This document shows positions 1 to 12,500 of a stretch of 64,000 nt of DNA, in pieces. The translations under genes were made by a program, and so were the position numbers. Source of the stretch: Lutraria lutraria (lineage: Eukaryota; Mollusca; Bivalvia; Venerida; Mactridae); NCBI GenBank assembly GCA_964023205.1, contig OZ026850.1, positions 3,742,368 through 3,806,367 of the forward strand, read 5' to 3'. Under the pieces are notes generated by a model that saw nothing but the letters and a program-made list of their open reading frames with translations, ran no database searches and had not been told where the DNA came from. Each line of letters opens with the position of its first letter. Positions within the stretch are counted from its first letter, which is position 1.

Positions 1-2074
1 TTCTTTCATAGACTGTGTCCATATTCTTTCATAGACTGTCCATATTCTTTCATAGACTGTGTCCATATTCTTTCATAGACTGTGTCCATATTCTTTCATA
101 GACTGTGCCCATATTCTTTCATAGACTGTGTCCATATTCTCTCATAGACTGTGTCCATATTCTTTCATAGACTGTGCCCATATTCTCTCATAGACTGTGC
201 CCATATTCTCTCATAGACTGTGTCCATATTCTTTCATAGACTGTGCCCACATTCTTTCATAGACTGTGTCCATATTCTCTCATAGACTGTGTCCATATTC
301 TTTCATAGACAGTGTCCATATTCTTTCATAGACTGTGTCCATATTCTTTCATAGACTGTCCATATTCTTTCATAGACTGTGTCCATATTCTTTCATAGAC
401 TGTGTCCATATTCTTTCATAGACTGTGCCCATATTCTTTCATAGACTGTGTCCATATTCTTTCATAGACTGTCCATATTCTTTCATAGACTGTGTCCATA
501 TTCTTTCATAGACTGTGTCCATATTCTTTCATAGACTGTGTCAATATTCTTTCATAGACAGTGTCCACATTCTTTCATAGACTGTGTCCATATTCTTTCA
601 TAGACTGTGTCCATATTCTTTCATAGACTGTGTCCATATTCTTTCATAGACAGTGTCCATATTCTTTCATAGACTGTGTCCATATTCTTTCATAGACTGT
701 GTCCATATTCATTCATAGACAGTGTCCATATTCTCTCATAGACTGTGTCCATATTCTTTCATAGACTGTGCCCATATTCTTTCATAGACTGTGTCCATAT
801 TCTTTCATAGACTGTGTCCATATTCTTTCATAGACTGTGTCCATATTCTTTCATAGACAGTGTCCATATTCTTTCATAGACTGTGTCCATATTCTTTCAT
901 AGACTGTGTCCATATTCTTTCATAGACTGTGTCCATATTCTTTCATAGACAGTGTCCATATTCTTTCATAGACTGTGTCCATATTCTTTCATAGACTGTG
1001 TCCATATTCTTTCATAGACTGTGTCCATATTCTTTCATAGACTGTGTCCATATTCTTTCATAGACTGTGTCCATATTCTTTCATAGACTGTGTCCATATT
1101 CTTTCATAGACAGTGTCCATATTCTTTCATAGACTGTGTCCATATTCTTTCATAGACAGTGTCCATATTCTTTCATAGACTGTGTCCATATTCAATTCTA
1201 GACTGAGCCCATATTCTTTCATAGACTGTGTCCATATTCTTTCATAGACTGTGTCCATATTCTTTCATAGACAGTGTCCATATTCTTTCATAGACTGTGT
1301 CCATATTCTTTCATAGACTGTGTCCATATTCTTTCATAGACTGTGTCCATATTCTTTCATAGACTGTGTCCATATTCTTTCATAGACTGTATCCATATTC
1401 TTTCATAGACTGTGTCCATATTCTTTCATAGACAGTGTCCATATTCTTTCATGGACTGTGTCCATATTCTTTCATAGACTGTGTCCATATTCTTTCATAG
1501 ACTGTGTCCATATTCTTTCATAGACTGTGTCCATATTCTTTCATAGACAGTGTCCATATTCTTTCATAGACTGTGTCCATATTCTTTCATAGACAGTGTC
1601 CATATTCTTTCATAGACAGTGTCCATATTCTTTCATAGACTGTGTCCATATTCTTTCATAGACAGTGTCCATATTCTTTCATAGACTGTGTCCATATTCT
1701 TTCATAGACTGTGTCCATATTCTTTCATAGACTGTGTCCATATTCTTTCATAGACTGTGTCCATATTCTTTCATGGACTGTGTCCATATTCTTTCATAGA
1801 CTGTGTCCATATTCTTTCATAGACTGTGTCCATATTCTTTCATAGACAGTGTCCATATTCTTTCATAGACTGTGTCCATATTCTTTCATAGACAGTGTCC
1901 ATATTCTTTCATAGACTGTGTCCATATTCTTTCATAGACTGTGTCCATATTCTTTCATAGACTGTGTCCATATTCTTTCATAGACTGTGTCCATATTCTT
2001 TCATAGACAGTGTCCATATTCTTTCATAGACTGTGTCCATATTCTTTCATAGACTGTGTCCATATTCAATTCTA
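1..2074. repeat. 23-bp minisatellite array, about 90 copies
   Basis: A head-to-tail array of the unit ttctttcatagactgtgtcc plus ata fills the window from its first base, so it continues to the left. Units differ at a few fixed places: tgtgtcc, tgtgccc or cagtgtcc in the middle, tttc or tctc near the start, and some 21-bp units that lack 'tg'. Beyond 2074 the unit decays over about 90 bases into single-copy sequence. No reading frame is conserved. One unusual unit containing 'caattctagactgagccc' occurs twice, 874 bp apart. Confidence 0.97.
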
Positions 2075-2516
2075 GACTGAGCCCATATTCAATTTTTGAC
2101 TGTGTCCGTATTCATTTCTGGACTGTGTATTCTTTTCTTTATACTGTCCATATACTTTTCTAGACTGTCCAGATTATATTTGTAAACTACCATAATTATT
2201 ATATAAGATGTATAAAAATGGTTATTGATTTCTTGCTGTTGGTTTTTTGTTGTTGAAATTCCATATTGTTTTTTTTTTTTCAGATTTATTTGTAACAATT
2301 TTCTCTTGTTTCAGTTTAGCCACAAAGCTGAATTGATCATTATTGTAGTAAATCAATGGCATGAATTGTCTCCCATACTTTTCTTGATATAGGAGAGGTT
2401 GGTTGTAATGTAATATTTACGTCATCGAGAGCAAATTTCTCTGACACACTTAGCTAAATTGCCAATTCAGTAAGCCCCATTATTTTGTGATGATTTCCTG
2501 GGTACCTGAATAATTA

Positions 2517-2675
2517 CAGTTAAACCTGTGTTAGTGGCCACCCTGTGAATAAAGGCTATTCTTTTATAAACTCAATGATTATTTAGAACAAAATGACCTC
2601 CAAATAAAGGCCACCTGTCAATAAAGGCTGCAATATATATTTCCCAAGAGTGGCCTTTGTTCACAGGTTTGACTG
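2517..2675. mobile_element. MITE-like element, 'cctgtgaataaaggc' family
   Basis: A short AT-rich element bounded by the inverted ends cagttaaacctgtg and cacaggtttgactg. The motif aataaaggcc(acctg) is repeated inside in both orientations. Related sequence recurs at about 3550-3780 (degenerate), 14790-14966 and 62318-62407, so it is an interspersed family. It has no coding capacity. Confidence 0.7.
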
Positions 2676-4315
2676 TTTTTTATTATATTCATATATCTTT
2701 GAACCCACAATAAGGAACTAAAAAGGTTGTGTTTAGGGGGGAAATAAATACATCTCTAATACTGTACAAACATGTGCGTAATTGACCTATTCATATTAAT
2801 GTTATTTTAAAAGTTTACATGTATTATTATGAAGTTTGGATGTTTAATATAAAACAATATACTCATAGTGTGATTTTTTTTACTTATAAAATTTGAAGAA
2901 AAAAAACTGTGTAAATAAATCCTTAGTTTTTTATGCCCCTGTATTGATAGATCAGGGACATATTTTGGCCCGTCTGTTTGTTCCAAAATTTAACCTTGCC
3001 TAATATATCAGAACACTTCCACCTACCTTCATCAAACTTCATATGGTGGTTCCTCATAGGGCATGTGCATTTTCAGTAGGTCAAGGTCACCTTGAGCGAT
3101 ATTGTTTTTTAAAAAACACATCTTTTTGTTTTTGATTTATATAGAAACCTTATGGTTATGTAAACATGTTATGTTTGAGTTTATTATTAAATCTTTTATC
3201 ATTAGAAATATTCATATTTTGATAAAATTTTCATTTTCATTTTTGGTTACGCATATCATTGTTCCTCTATGTATATATATGTATATATAAGTATGTATGT
3301 ACTCCAGTGTTCAGGGAAGTATATATTGTAAATAAATATTATCTATTGTGAAAATTCCGAAAGTGTGGATTTGAATTTTTTATTTATTCTAAGTGATTCA
3401 GTCTTATTCAGTTGTTATCTCTACATGGTTGCTTTCTTGAAAGTATGGAATATTGTTATAATAATAAATACAATCAAATCTGTGTAAAAAATGTTCATTC
3501 ACTCACAAAAATACAGAATTTTGATTTTAAAAATGATTCTGTCAATTCTGATTTAATAGCCATCTGTATAAATATGCAGGCCACATTGTGAACAATGGTT
3601 ACTCTTGGAAGATTAGGATTTTATTCCTGAAAAAAAAGTACAATCAATTATGATTTAACAGCCTTTTATACATATTTATACAAATTTTTTTTGTGAAGTT
3701 TTTTAGGAATTTTGATTTCTGCAATCACACTCGATTTAATGGCCACCTGTGTAAATAACCCACCAAGTAAATAAAGGCTTCCTCCAATTGTTCTGTTTGG
3801 TTTCAAATATTGCTTAGAGTTAATAGTCATTTACCCAGTCTTATTTTATTAAAAAAGTATGTCTTGTGTACTAATATTCATTTTTTTATCATTATTTAAT
3901 TGAGATAATTAATTTGAAGACATTTTGAGATTGGAGATAAATATCATCTCACTTTTGAGTGCAATAATTCTAATTAATATTTTTTTCAAGTTACACAAAA
4001 TTGATTCAAAATATATTTCATTTTTCTGTTATTTTAGACTTTATATACTCTTGTTGCTATGGTAACCAAGTTGGTATTAATTTCTTTATTTTTTGCGATG
4101 TGTATGATGTACCATTATTTATAGGATATCAATGTTGAATTATTTGCACCTATAATGCAACAAAACTTGTATGAATATATTCTATCTACGAACAATGCAT
4201 TAAATTCTAGTCTAGATTTTTGTTAAGTGTATGTGAACTATGTATTATAAAAGTAAGTTAATGTAAAATAATGTGTATGTTTTTATATAGGATATGTCTT
4301 ATTGATGCGAATATT
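2676..4315. other. AT-rich non-coding stretch
   Basis: I see no gene. About 2938-3110 holds a bivalve-type repeat fragment containing 'aggtcaaggtcacc'. About 3550-3780 holds a degenerate copy of the aataaaggc MITE family. Open frames here are short, low in complexity and have no recognisable domain. Confidence 0.6.
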
Positions 4316-4393
4316 TCGAGGGTTCAACGCAACAGTGTCGTAACTCATATGGAAATAAGAACAAGTTACGACAGTGTTGCACTGAGCCCTCGA
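4316..4393. mobile_element. 78-bp palindromic MITE, copy 1
   Basis: A nearly complete hairpin. It begins tcgagggttcaacgcaac and ends with the inverse, tgttgcactgagccctcga, with arms reading agtgtcgtaact and agttacgaca around a short loop. Exact-length relatives lie at 10453-10530 and 10602-10679. It is too small to encode anything. Confidence 0.9.
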
Positions 4394-6227
4394 TTTGTTT
4401 GAATTTTATGAGTACATTTTTTGGTACTAATATTTTGTTGTAATACCATCAACAATAAGAAATGAAGAATTTTTTATGTCTATGACAAAATCTGTGTGTG
4501 AACATCTCAGTAAAATATGAACTTAAAGGGTTGGATTTCATTTTAAAATAAAAGTTAAAGACCATGAAACGACCTAATGGGGATAGACTACAACACAATC
4601 TGAAACTGCAATACAATATAAACCTGAATGGGGTAGACTTTCAATAGATTCCAAATGAGGTTGATTTCCATACAGTATGAAATTTAAGGGGTATGTCTGT
4701 AGTGAACAAATTGAATCACAAATTGAATTTGCCAGTTTGGGGTTTAGTCAGTATACATGTTTTTCTATCACCCTACAGGATCATTATCATAGTCTAATAT
4801 ACCCATACAACAACGACATGGTATCACAGGCGAGATGCTTAATGTGTGTACACTTAAACATAAGTCTTGATATTTCACACAAGTATTGAATAAAATTTAC
4901 CAATTATTCAAGTTCCCAATCTGTGTACCCCCAGAATGTTGATTATAATTCATTTTTTATCTTACAAACCACATTGAACAGCTACCATTGCCTATAAACT
5001 TGTTCAGTGCAATTTCGATGTAAATCTAGTCAGGCCATTTTTCAATTTTAAAAATGCATTTTTGTCTCAATTTTATTTTAAAATCGTCTTTATTGAAAAA
5101 ATAAAGTCGAAGTGTTTTAATTAAATTTTGTTATAATTCGCTATAAATTATGTTTTTGTTTCATTGTTGAAAGAAAAATAAGTTCATTTTTTGCGTTAGC
5201 TCTTAATTACAAAAACATATTCATCTGGTCAAAATTCTAACCATAGAGTTTTGTTTAAGGTGTATAAATCCAAACCAGACGTGTCTTCGAACTGGCCTTC
5301 TATCTTGCCACCATGCACGAGTGGAGAACTTAATTAGATATTTTAATGTTTACCAAAATACGATTTTCCACTTTAGGGGCCATTAATATGTCCAATCAAA
5401 ACAAATCTTTAAGATGTTTTTATATGGCCCCTACGACCCCTCACCGATATATTTCAGTGCTTCAGCTTAAAGCCCGATCACAATCCTGTTTACCCAAGTA
5501 ATACTTCCCTATGATTTTAATTTAATATTCGGTTATTAGACAGGCTTATTTTATACATACTAATAAGAAGCTTGAAGTATTTTCTATCAAGCTTAATATA
5601 TTTCATTGCTACATATCAAAATGTACCTGTATCCGAATATTTTTGTCTAGAATACTTTGAAATCTGTCCACTGAAAGCTTAATTGTAAACCCATTTTTGA
5701 GTGTACATTTTTTGTTTAGGCCAAAAAAATGTTTGTTTTTGGTTGCCTGACTTACGGTACCCTAATTTTTCCTGCGAGCCGAGACTTTTTTGGCTCGTGG
5801 AACCATCCACTTTCTTATTTTTAACGAATAATTATGTAACCAGAAATAAACAATTTTTTTGGCCTTATGTAATTGTACATGTCTGTAAGTATTGTGCCTT
5901 TGTCATGTTTGTTCATAGTGTCAGACAAAAATCCTAACATTTTGATTGGTTAATTTTTTTTTTACCTTAAATCTGATTGGTTGAAAAATATCTTACACCT
6001 GATTGGTTAAATTTTGTCCAATAATCTTAATGTGTTTTGTATAATTGATTGCTGATTGGTTTAATTTTTAATGTAATAATAATGTTTGAATGATCCAAAT
6101 AATTCAAAATTTGATTATCCTTATTAATGGAAATATTCCTGCTATTTTGATTGGTTGATTTTTTCTGTACTGTAATCTGATTGGTCCATTATTTTGTTGT
6201 CATTGTACATTTACCTCCTACACAAGT

Positions 6228-6465
6228 CCCGCCTCCAAGGTGGAGTGATCAAGATTGCTGACTTTAAATCACTGCAACTTCTCACTGATAAAGTCGTGGG
6301 TTGAGCCCCGCAACTAACCATGTCTCTTTATGTGAGAAAGTAGGCAGTTGCTTACGGAGGTTGGGAGTCTAGTACTGGTTCTTCCCTGGAATGATGATTA
6401 GGTGCACTGTCCGGCTCATTTGACTCTGACTGTTGATAAGGGGCATATAACTCAGTATAAACAAA
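6228..6465 (+). mobile_element. tRNA-derived SINE
   Basis: The head resembles a tRNA gene. The box-A-like aggtggagtgatcaagat is followed about 60 bases later by the box-B-like gtgggttgagccccgc. A non-tRNA body ending in 'gataaggggcatataactc' follows. The spacing and the missing cloverleaf point to a SINE rather than a functional tRNA. I see no second close copy in the window. Confidence 0.65.
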
Positions 6466-7957
6466 ACCTACACAAGTCAGAAAAATATGTAAGTTTGATA
6501 TGAATAATTCTAGATTACAGAAAAAATGATTGAAAAATGAGGGAAAAAATATTTAAGTTGAATTTGTAATCATTATTTGTGCAATTTGAACTATTATTGT
6601 TGATTTATACTCAGTAAAGAATTTTTTATTTCTGTTGAGAAAGCTTCTGGCCATCCTTAAACATATGTTGGTATGCGGTTACAAAACACAAAACTTTAAA
6701 CATTTCTTGCTTGTAGTAAAACAGAAAAAGCTGTAAAAATCAAAGTACTGAACATACTCATGGAAGCTGAACTTGCGTAGACTTGCACAGAAACGTGGAA
6801 CAAGAACCGTTCCAACATTTTTATGTGGCGGATGTAGAAAGCATAAAAATTCATGCCTACCAGACGAGTAATGGCTTTGTATACATGAACTATCGTTTAG
6901 TTTCCGAAAACAACTTTTTGTGGCCAAAATCTTTTTTTGTCTTCAGGCTTCTTTGTGCGTTGTTTTTGCAAAGCAACAATTTTTTAAGGATGGCCAAATT
7001 TGTTGTTCATTATTGTGTTTGAAGTGTTGTTTATTGTTGTCACGGTAATCAAAATTTTATTGGAAACTTGCCAAGCCCTAAATCATAAATGAAACGTTGA
7101 AAAATGTGATGTGCATTGTTACTTGTTAAAAAAATAAAAGTTGAGAAAGCGATCCAGTTTGACGATGTTGTTGTTCTAAGATAAACCCTGTGTTGACAAT
7201 GTTTGTTTATTTACTGGTACTGTCAACCATGTGGAAGAAGCCATCAGGAATATTCTAACAGAGGACAGAACGTATCAAAATAATGGATGATTAAGCATGA
7301 TAAAGAATTGAAATACTTTCTTCCAAAATTACACACTTTTCCATATTTCGTTTCATCACTGTTTTGGATAGCATCAGACACACACAGATAGAGAGCTAGC
7401 TTGCTGTGTAATTATTAAGAGTGCTCAGATGTGCTGATCAGCGAAAACACGATATGAGGAACGAAATGCTGTCATTGGAATTATCTGTTTTACTCAAAAT
7501 GATGGATTTCTATAGACATCTTATCCATAGTATTTAATTTCTTCTCCAGAAAATCAATAGAATTAACAGAGTCGAAGCTTTTCAATATATTTCTGGAAAA
7601 TATACTTCCTAGACAGTGTACCGGGTATGCTAAAAAATTACTGCTTGATCAGAACGCTGGAAATAATGACTTGATATACTCTTTCACAGCCAGCAATCTC
7701 AAATACTTATAATACATGATAGTGTTTTCTTTTTATTAGACACATTTCAAATGTATGGAAAAATGTCACTAAAATTAATCTTGTGATATGATTATGTAAT
7801 AAAGGGAGATAATTCAATGTGCAGATAAAATAAATTTGTATAACAATAAACATTATCAACCATAATAATAAATTGTGCCAAAATAAACCCTATCAATAAC
7901 AAGTGTAGAACCTAGTGCTTCAATAGATAAAGAAGGTAACAAAAATCCTGATAAACA

Positions 7958-8046
7958 GCCATTTGTGAACAAAGCTCACCTGAGAACAAAGGTCATCTGA
8001 GAACAAACGTCATCTGAGAACAAACGTCACCTGTAAATAAAGGTCA
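7958..8046. repeat. Short tandem repeat, about 20-bp unit
   Basis: Four to five imperfect copies of (a)cctgagaacaaaggtcat. The motif overlaps in wording with the aataaaggtc MITE family, so the array may be an expanded MITE interior. Confidence 0.7.
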
Positions 8047-9041
8047 TCAGCACCCAATCGTATACATATTATATTAAATGAATAACTGAGGTAAATTTGA
8101 GGTGAAAGATGCGTAGCCCTTGGTACAACAAAAGCAGCCATCTTGTACCTGGCTGACTAGTGGTTGCCTGTCACAAAAAATTAATTCAAAGACTGTAGGT
8201 GCGGGTGGCTATTAACAAATTTCTGTTCTTAAATAGTAATACAATCAGCCAGTTAAACATTATCAAAAAGGTCATATTTAATCTTTCAAGTGAATGACCT
8301 TCATTTGAGGAATTGCCAATACATGAATATACAAATCGGTGCTTCATCAACACGTAAATGCAACAAGACCCATAATAAAAAGAAAAAATTGTGCAATATG
8401 AACAAATATCTTAAAACAAACATTGAGCAATGTCATGCTAAATAAAGGAATGTAGTGCTTTACCAACAAAGGGAAAAGAGAAAAAAAATAGAAAGAGAAC
8501 TATTTTGAAAAACAAAAAATAAGCTTTTTATGAATCAATTATGAACATATCAACAAATCAGTCAGTTAAAGTTATTAAGTCAGACTTGAGAGTACAAATA
8601 TACATAAGATTTCAGAAATATTGGTAACAAAAATGGATTTATCTCTATGAACCAAACTGACATGTTTTTAAATCCTGGATTAGGAATTATATTCCTATGA
8701 TATCAGGTCAGAAATAAAGTTATTTTCCAAGTTAAAACAGCATTAACAGTGAAACACAAGATCAGGTAATTGACAAATCTTAGCTAAACCAGCTATTTTT
8801 AAAAAATATGACAAGCACTTTCAGACTCACATTATTACGTTCCATATTTTGGTCAAATTGTCCTCAGTAAAACAATTTTTAAATCAGTTAAAACATGTAC
8901 TCAACAAAAAACTTCTAAGGCCCTGGTGATTCGTTGAATTTTCATAAAGGTTTAATACCCATTTTGTCAAATACTATCATCTCAAATTGGAATCACAGAT
9001 CTTGAAAGCTTAAAATGTTTGTAGGTTTCTATGACCGAATT

Positions 9042-9047
9042 TTTATT
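9042..9047 (-). promoter_or_regulatory. Candidate poly(A) signal of the CtIP gene
   Basis: This is the first AATAAA on the minus strand downstream of the CtIP stop codon, implying a 3' UTR of roughly 0.5 kb. It rests on the hexamer alone in AT-rich DNA, so it is weak. Confidence 0.25.
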
Positions 9048-9534
9048 TATTGTGAATTTCATAAAAAAATAATGAAAGTCTGTTAAGTTAATGTCCTGAT
9101 AAATTTGCCTTGAAGTCAATGAGAGATGCCAAATTTTTAAAGAAAAAAGATACCTTTCAAGGATAAGTGACAGCAAAATGATGCAAAAACAGGGTATTAA
9201 TCCAATTTGATAAAGACAGTCACTGTGCAATGTTATCAGAAGTCTTTTTTTCTATTTACCAACAAGGGAAATAAATCTTACAATTTTCTAAAAAAAAAAA
9301 TGATTATTAGGATAGAAACAGGCACCCATAATTTTGCTGGCAACATTTGTTCAACAAGCATTTGAGGAAAATGGGCAACCACTTATCTGATCTGAAATTT
9401 ACAATCCCATAAATATCAAATATAATACCAGTAATAACCAAATTCTTTTTCATTGAACTAAAAAAAACAGTTCACCACGACACATATGGCAGTGTATAAT
9501 GCTGCATTGATGAATTGAAACATTTCTAAGACAT

Positions 9535-12500
9535 TTATATGATCTCTTGTGAGTCTTCCAGAGAAGACATTTCATTCTTGGCTTTGAAATATTTGTTCAA
9601 TTTTCTGCGTCGTCGATGACTGGGTAATTCAGCCTCTTCTTCCTTGTGTTTCTTCTTTTTTACTGCAAAAGTACGAACGAAATCATATTAAAGACGTTTG
9701 CAACATTTTTCACATAGACATATAGACAAAATGAAAACTGAACAATAGAATTTTTTAAACTTTGCATGATCGTAGAATATGATAACAGTAACATTTAAGC
9801 AAAAAAATCTGGGTTCACTGATCTCGTTTTTGAGTTATCTGCCCTTAAATTTGAATTTTTGTTTATTTGCTTGAAAATTGAACCCAACGAAAATAAATGA
9901 AAATACAGTACAGCAACAATTCTAGAACATATTTTCATTGACTATTATAACACAGGACTATATTCCTAAATAAACTACCTGGTTCATTGTTAAACTCTTG
10001 TGTGTCGATAAATCCTATAGACCAGAAATGGGGCGGCGTATCGGGAGGCACATATTGAGCACGATGTCTCGAGCACTGACACATGTGTTCTTTAATCTCC
10101 TTGTCAGATCTACCGGCTGTCTTGTAATACTGAAACACAGAAAAGGAACTACCATACACATCCACATTAACGCCCCTTCCTATAGATGAATTAACACTAT
10201 CCCATAAAATGTGCCCCTCTAATTATAAAGAAAAATCCACTTATTGCAATTCAGATTCCAGTTAAAAAAGGCAAAGACAGATCAATGATTTTAAATGCAT
10301 TGAAAGACTGTTAAATTTTTATGTTTACCCAAACACTATTGCAGTATTACTTTATTGACTTAATACTTAATCTTACACATTTGAACAAAAATTAAATAAG
10401 TCTATCTTTTCTTAATATATGTCCTAGAGGCTTCATTCAAAGATTTGACATATCGAGGGTTCAACGCAACAGTGTCGTAACTCATACTGAAATAAGAACA
10501 AGTTATGACAGTGTTGCGCTGAGCCCTCGATATCCAAACTTGTATCATAAAATCACAAAAATATGTACCAATAATCAAAGTAATTGGTTTTCTCCAAAAA
10601 ATCGAGGGTTCAGCGCAACACTGTCGTAACTTGTTCTTATTCCAGTATGAGTTACGACACTGTTGAGTTGAACCCTCGAAATAGAAAATGAAAAAAATTC
10701 AAGAACTGATATTTCAAATCATTATGAAACTGCACAGAAAGAAAATTATTTAAAGTACAGTACAACCTCTCCAGTGCGGCCCTTTCTTTAGCAATAACCT
10801 CCCTTCAAAAACAGCATGCTTTTTCCCACAGCACAATTTAACCTCTCTAGAGCAACAACCTTTCAAAAAACAAAATAATTTCGCTACTCCTAAAGAGTGT
10901 TGCTTTGGAGAGGTAGCACATTATACCAATCTTAGTGCCAAAAACCAAACTTGTTCAGTTGAATAAAAAGTTCAACAAGAGTGCCAGGTCACAAAAAACG
11001 CCCGTCAAGGGCCATAACTCAGAAGAGCCTGGGACGACTTGACTGGTTATCAAACTTGACAGAGATCTCATGGACATAAACATTTCCATCAAGTTTGGTG
11101 AGAATCCAGATAAAACTGTTTGAATTAGAGAGCGGACACTGTTGTGGACGCCGCCTGTCCGCAGCCATGGGTGTTCCCATAATATGACCCATTTTTCAAA
11201 CGGGCGTATAAAAATTAAAAATTTAGATCAAGCTATTGAGGACAAGAATTATTAAAGGTCATCTGTAATTTGGCAGATAGTTACCTCAACACATTGTTTA
11301 CAGCCATGACCCTGTAACTTCTGTCGTTCATCACGTTTTCTTACAACGGTCACCCTGGCAATATCCTGTTCCTGCTTTTTTGGGCGACTGAAAAATTTAG
11401 ATAAATATAATTCCATAATTCACATTTTTGGGACAACTAAAATAAAATCGACAACATTCTATAATTCATAATTTAGAGGGCGACTTAAACATAAAAATGA
11501 ATATGATTAAATACAAAAATTTGATAAGGGTAACATTGGGCCGGGTGTGTGTCCACGCCTATAGTTACAAGTTTACTTACAAGTTTTCTATCCAATCTAC
11601 AATATTAACCTACCAATCAAAACTATTCTCCATGGTCAGATCATGCTGTTCAGAGTTTGGGTTCATGTTCTCAATGCCTGCAATATATATGAAATAAATA
11701 AATAACAAGAAATCAAACCCGAGACATTTATCCCCCCCCCCCCAAAAAAAACTCCTTGATCTAAAAAGTGGTACTATAGGGCCTATATCTGAAATTTTGG
11801 CTTATTTCGGAACTTTGACATCCCTGATTTTGACAAATTCCAAGGTGGACTGATATTGTATTTTCTGCATGGAAAAAGATTCAATTACACTAAACAATCA
11901 GGGCTCTCCTTTGACCCTTAAAATGACATTTTGACTCTTGAAATTTTCAAAATAAGGTTTTTGACTCTTGAGAATTTGAACCAAAGGGTCAAATTTACTA
12001 TTACTTCAGTAGAAAATTTGTTGACTCTTTAAATTTCTATCACCTTTTGAAGTCTAGGGAGCACCCTAAACAAAATTAAGCTATAAACCTGTAAACGAAG
12101 AGCCTCTGTGGTTGAGTCAGAGTGGTAACGGTCTGACAAGTAATCAATAGCACCTCACCCTTTGTGAGTTCAAATCCCACCCAGGACAAATTTATCAAGA
12201 TCAGTGGCTCTACCCAGGTGAACACCTGGGATATTTCTCCATGGTTTAAGCTCGATAAGACCCTAAATGCAAAGCTCAGGGTTTGAACCCACATGCCAAA
12301 GTTCAATAGACATAACCCTCTCCCTATTGAGTTAAACTAACAGACAATGATTTATGAAAACAATAAGCACCTGCATCTAGTGACGGTAATGATTCCAGGT
12401 CATCACACCATTCTGACAGCTCAGCACCTGGATCAAGACTACCATTTGGACCTTCAGCAACCTTTGCCTTGTTATTACTATCATTAGATACATCATTCTC

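Larger units (their letters stand above)
4394..9534. other. Intergenic stretch, no gene recognised
   Basis: Apart from the SINE at 6228-6465 and the short tandem array at 7958-8046, I see only AT-rich sequence. Two minor patterns stand out. About six GATTGGTT motifs (inverted CCAAT) lie between 5940 and 6190. Short inverted arms (ggccatccttaaa and tttaaggatggcc) lie near 6650 and 6990 and suggest another small MITE. The 3' UTR of the minus-strand CtIP gene should occupy the last few hundred bases. Confidence 0.55.

Noticed and set aside
1..2074. CRISPR-like array
   Set aside because: Units are contiguous 23-mers without unique spacers, in a eukaryotic setting. It is a minisatellite.
6228..6310. 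Possible tRNA gene
   Set aside because: Same reasoning: promoter boxes without a cloverleaf, followed by a SINE tail.
12099..12180. Possible tRNA gene
   Set aside because: Box A and box B words exist, but the anticodon arm and acceptor stem do not pair and the sequence continues into a SINE body.
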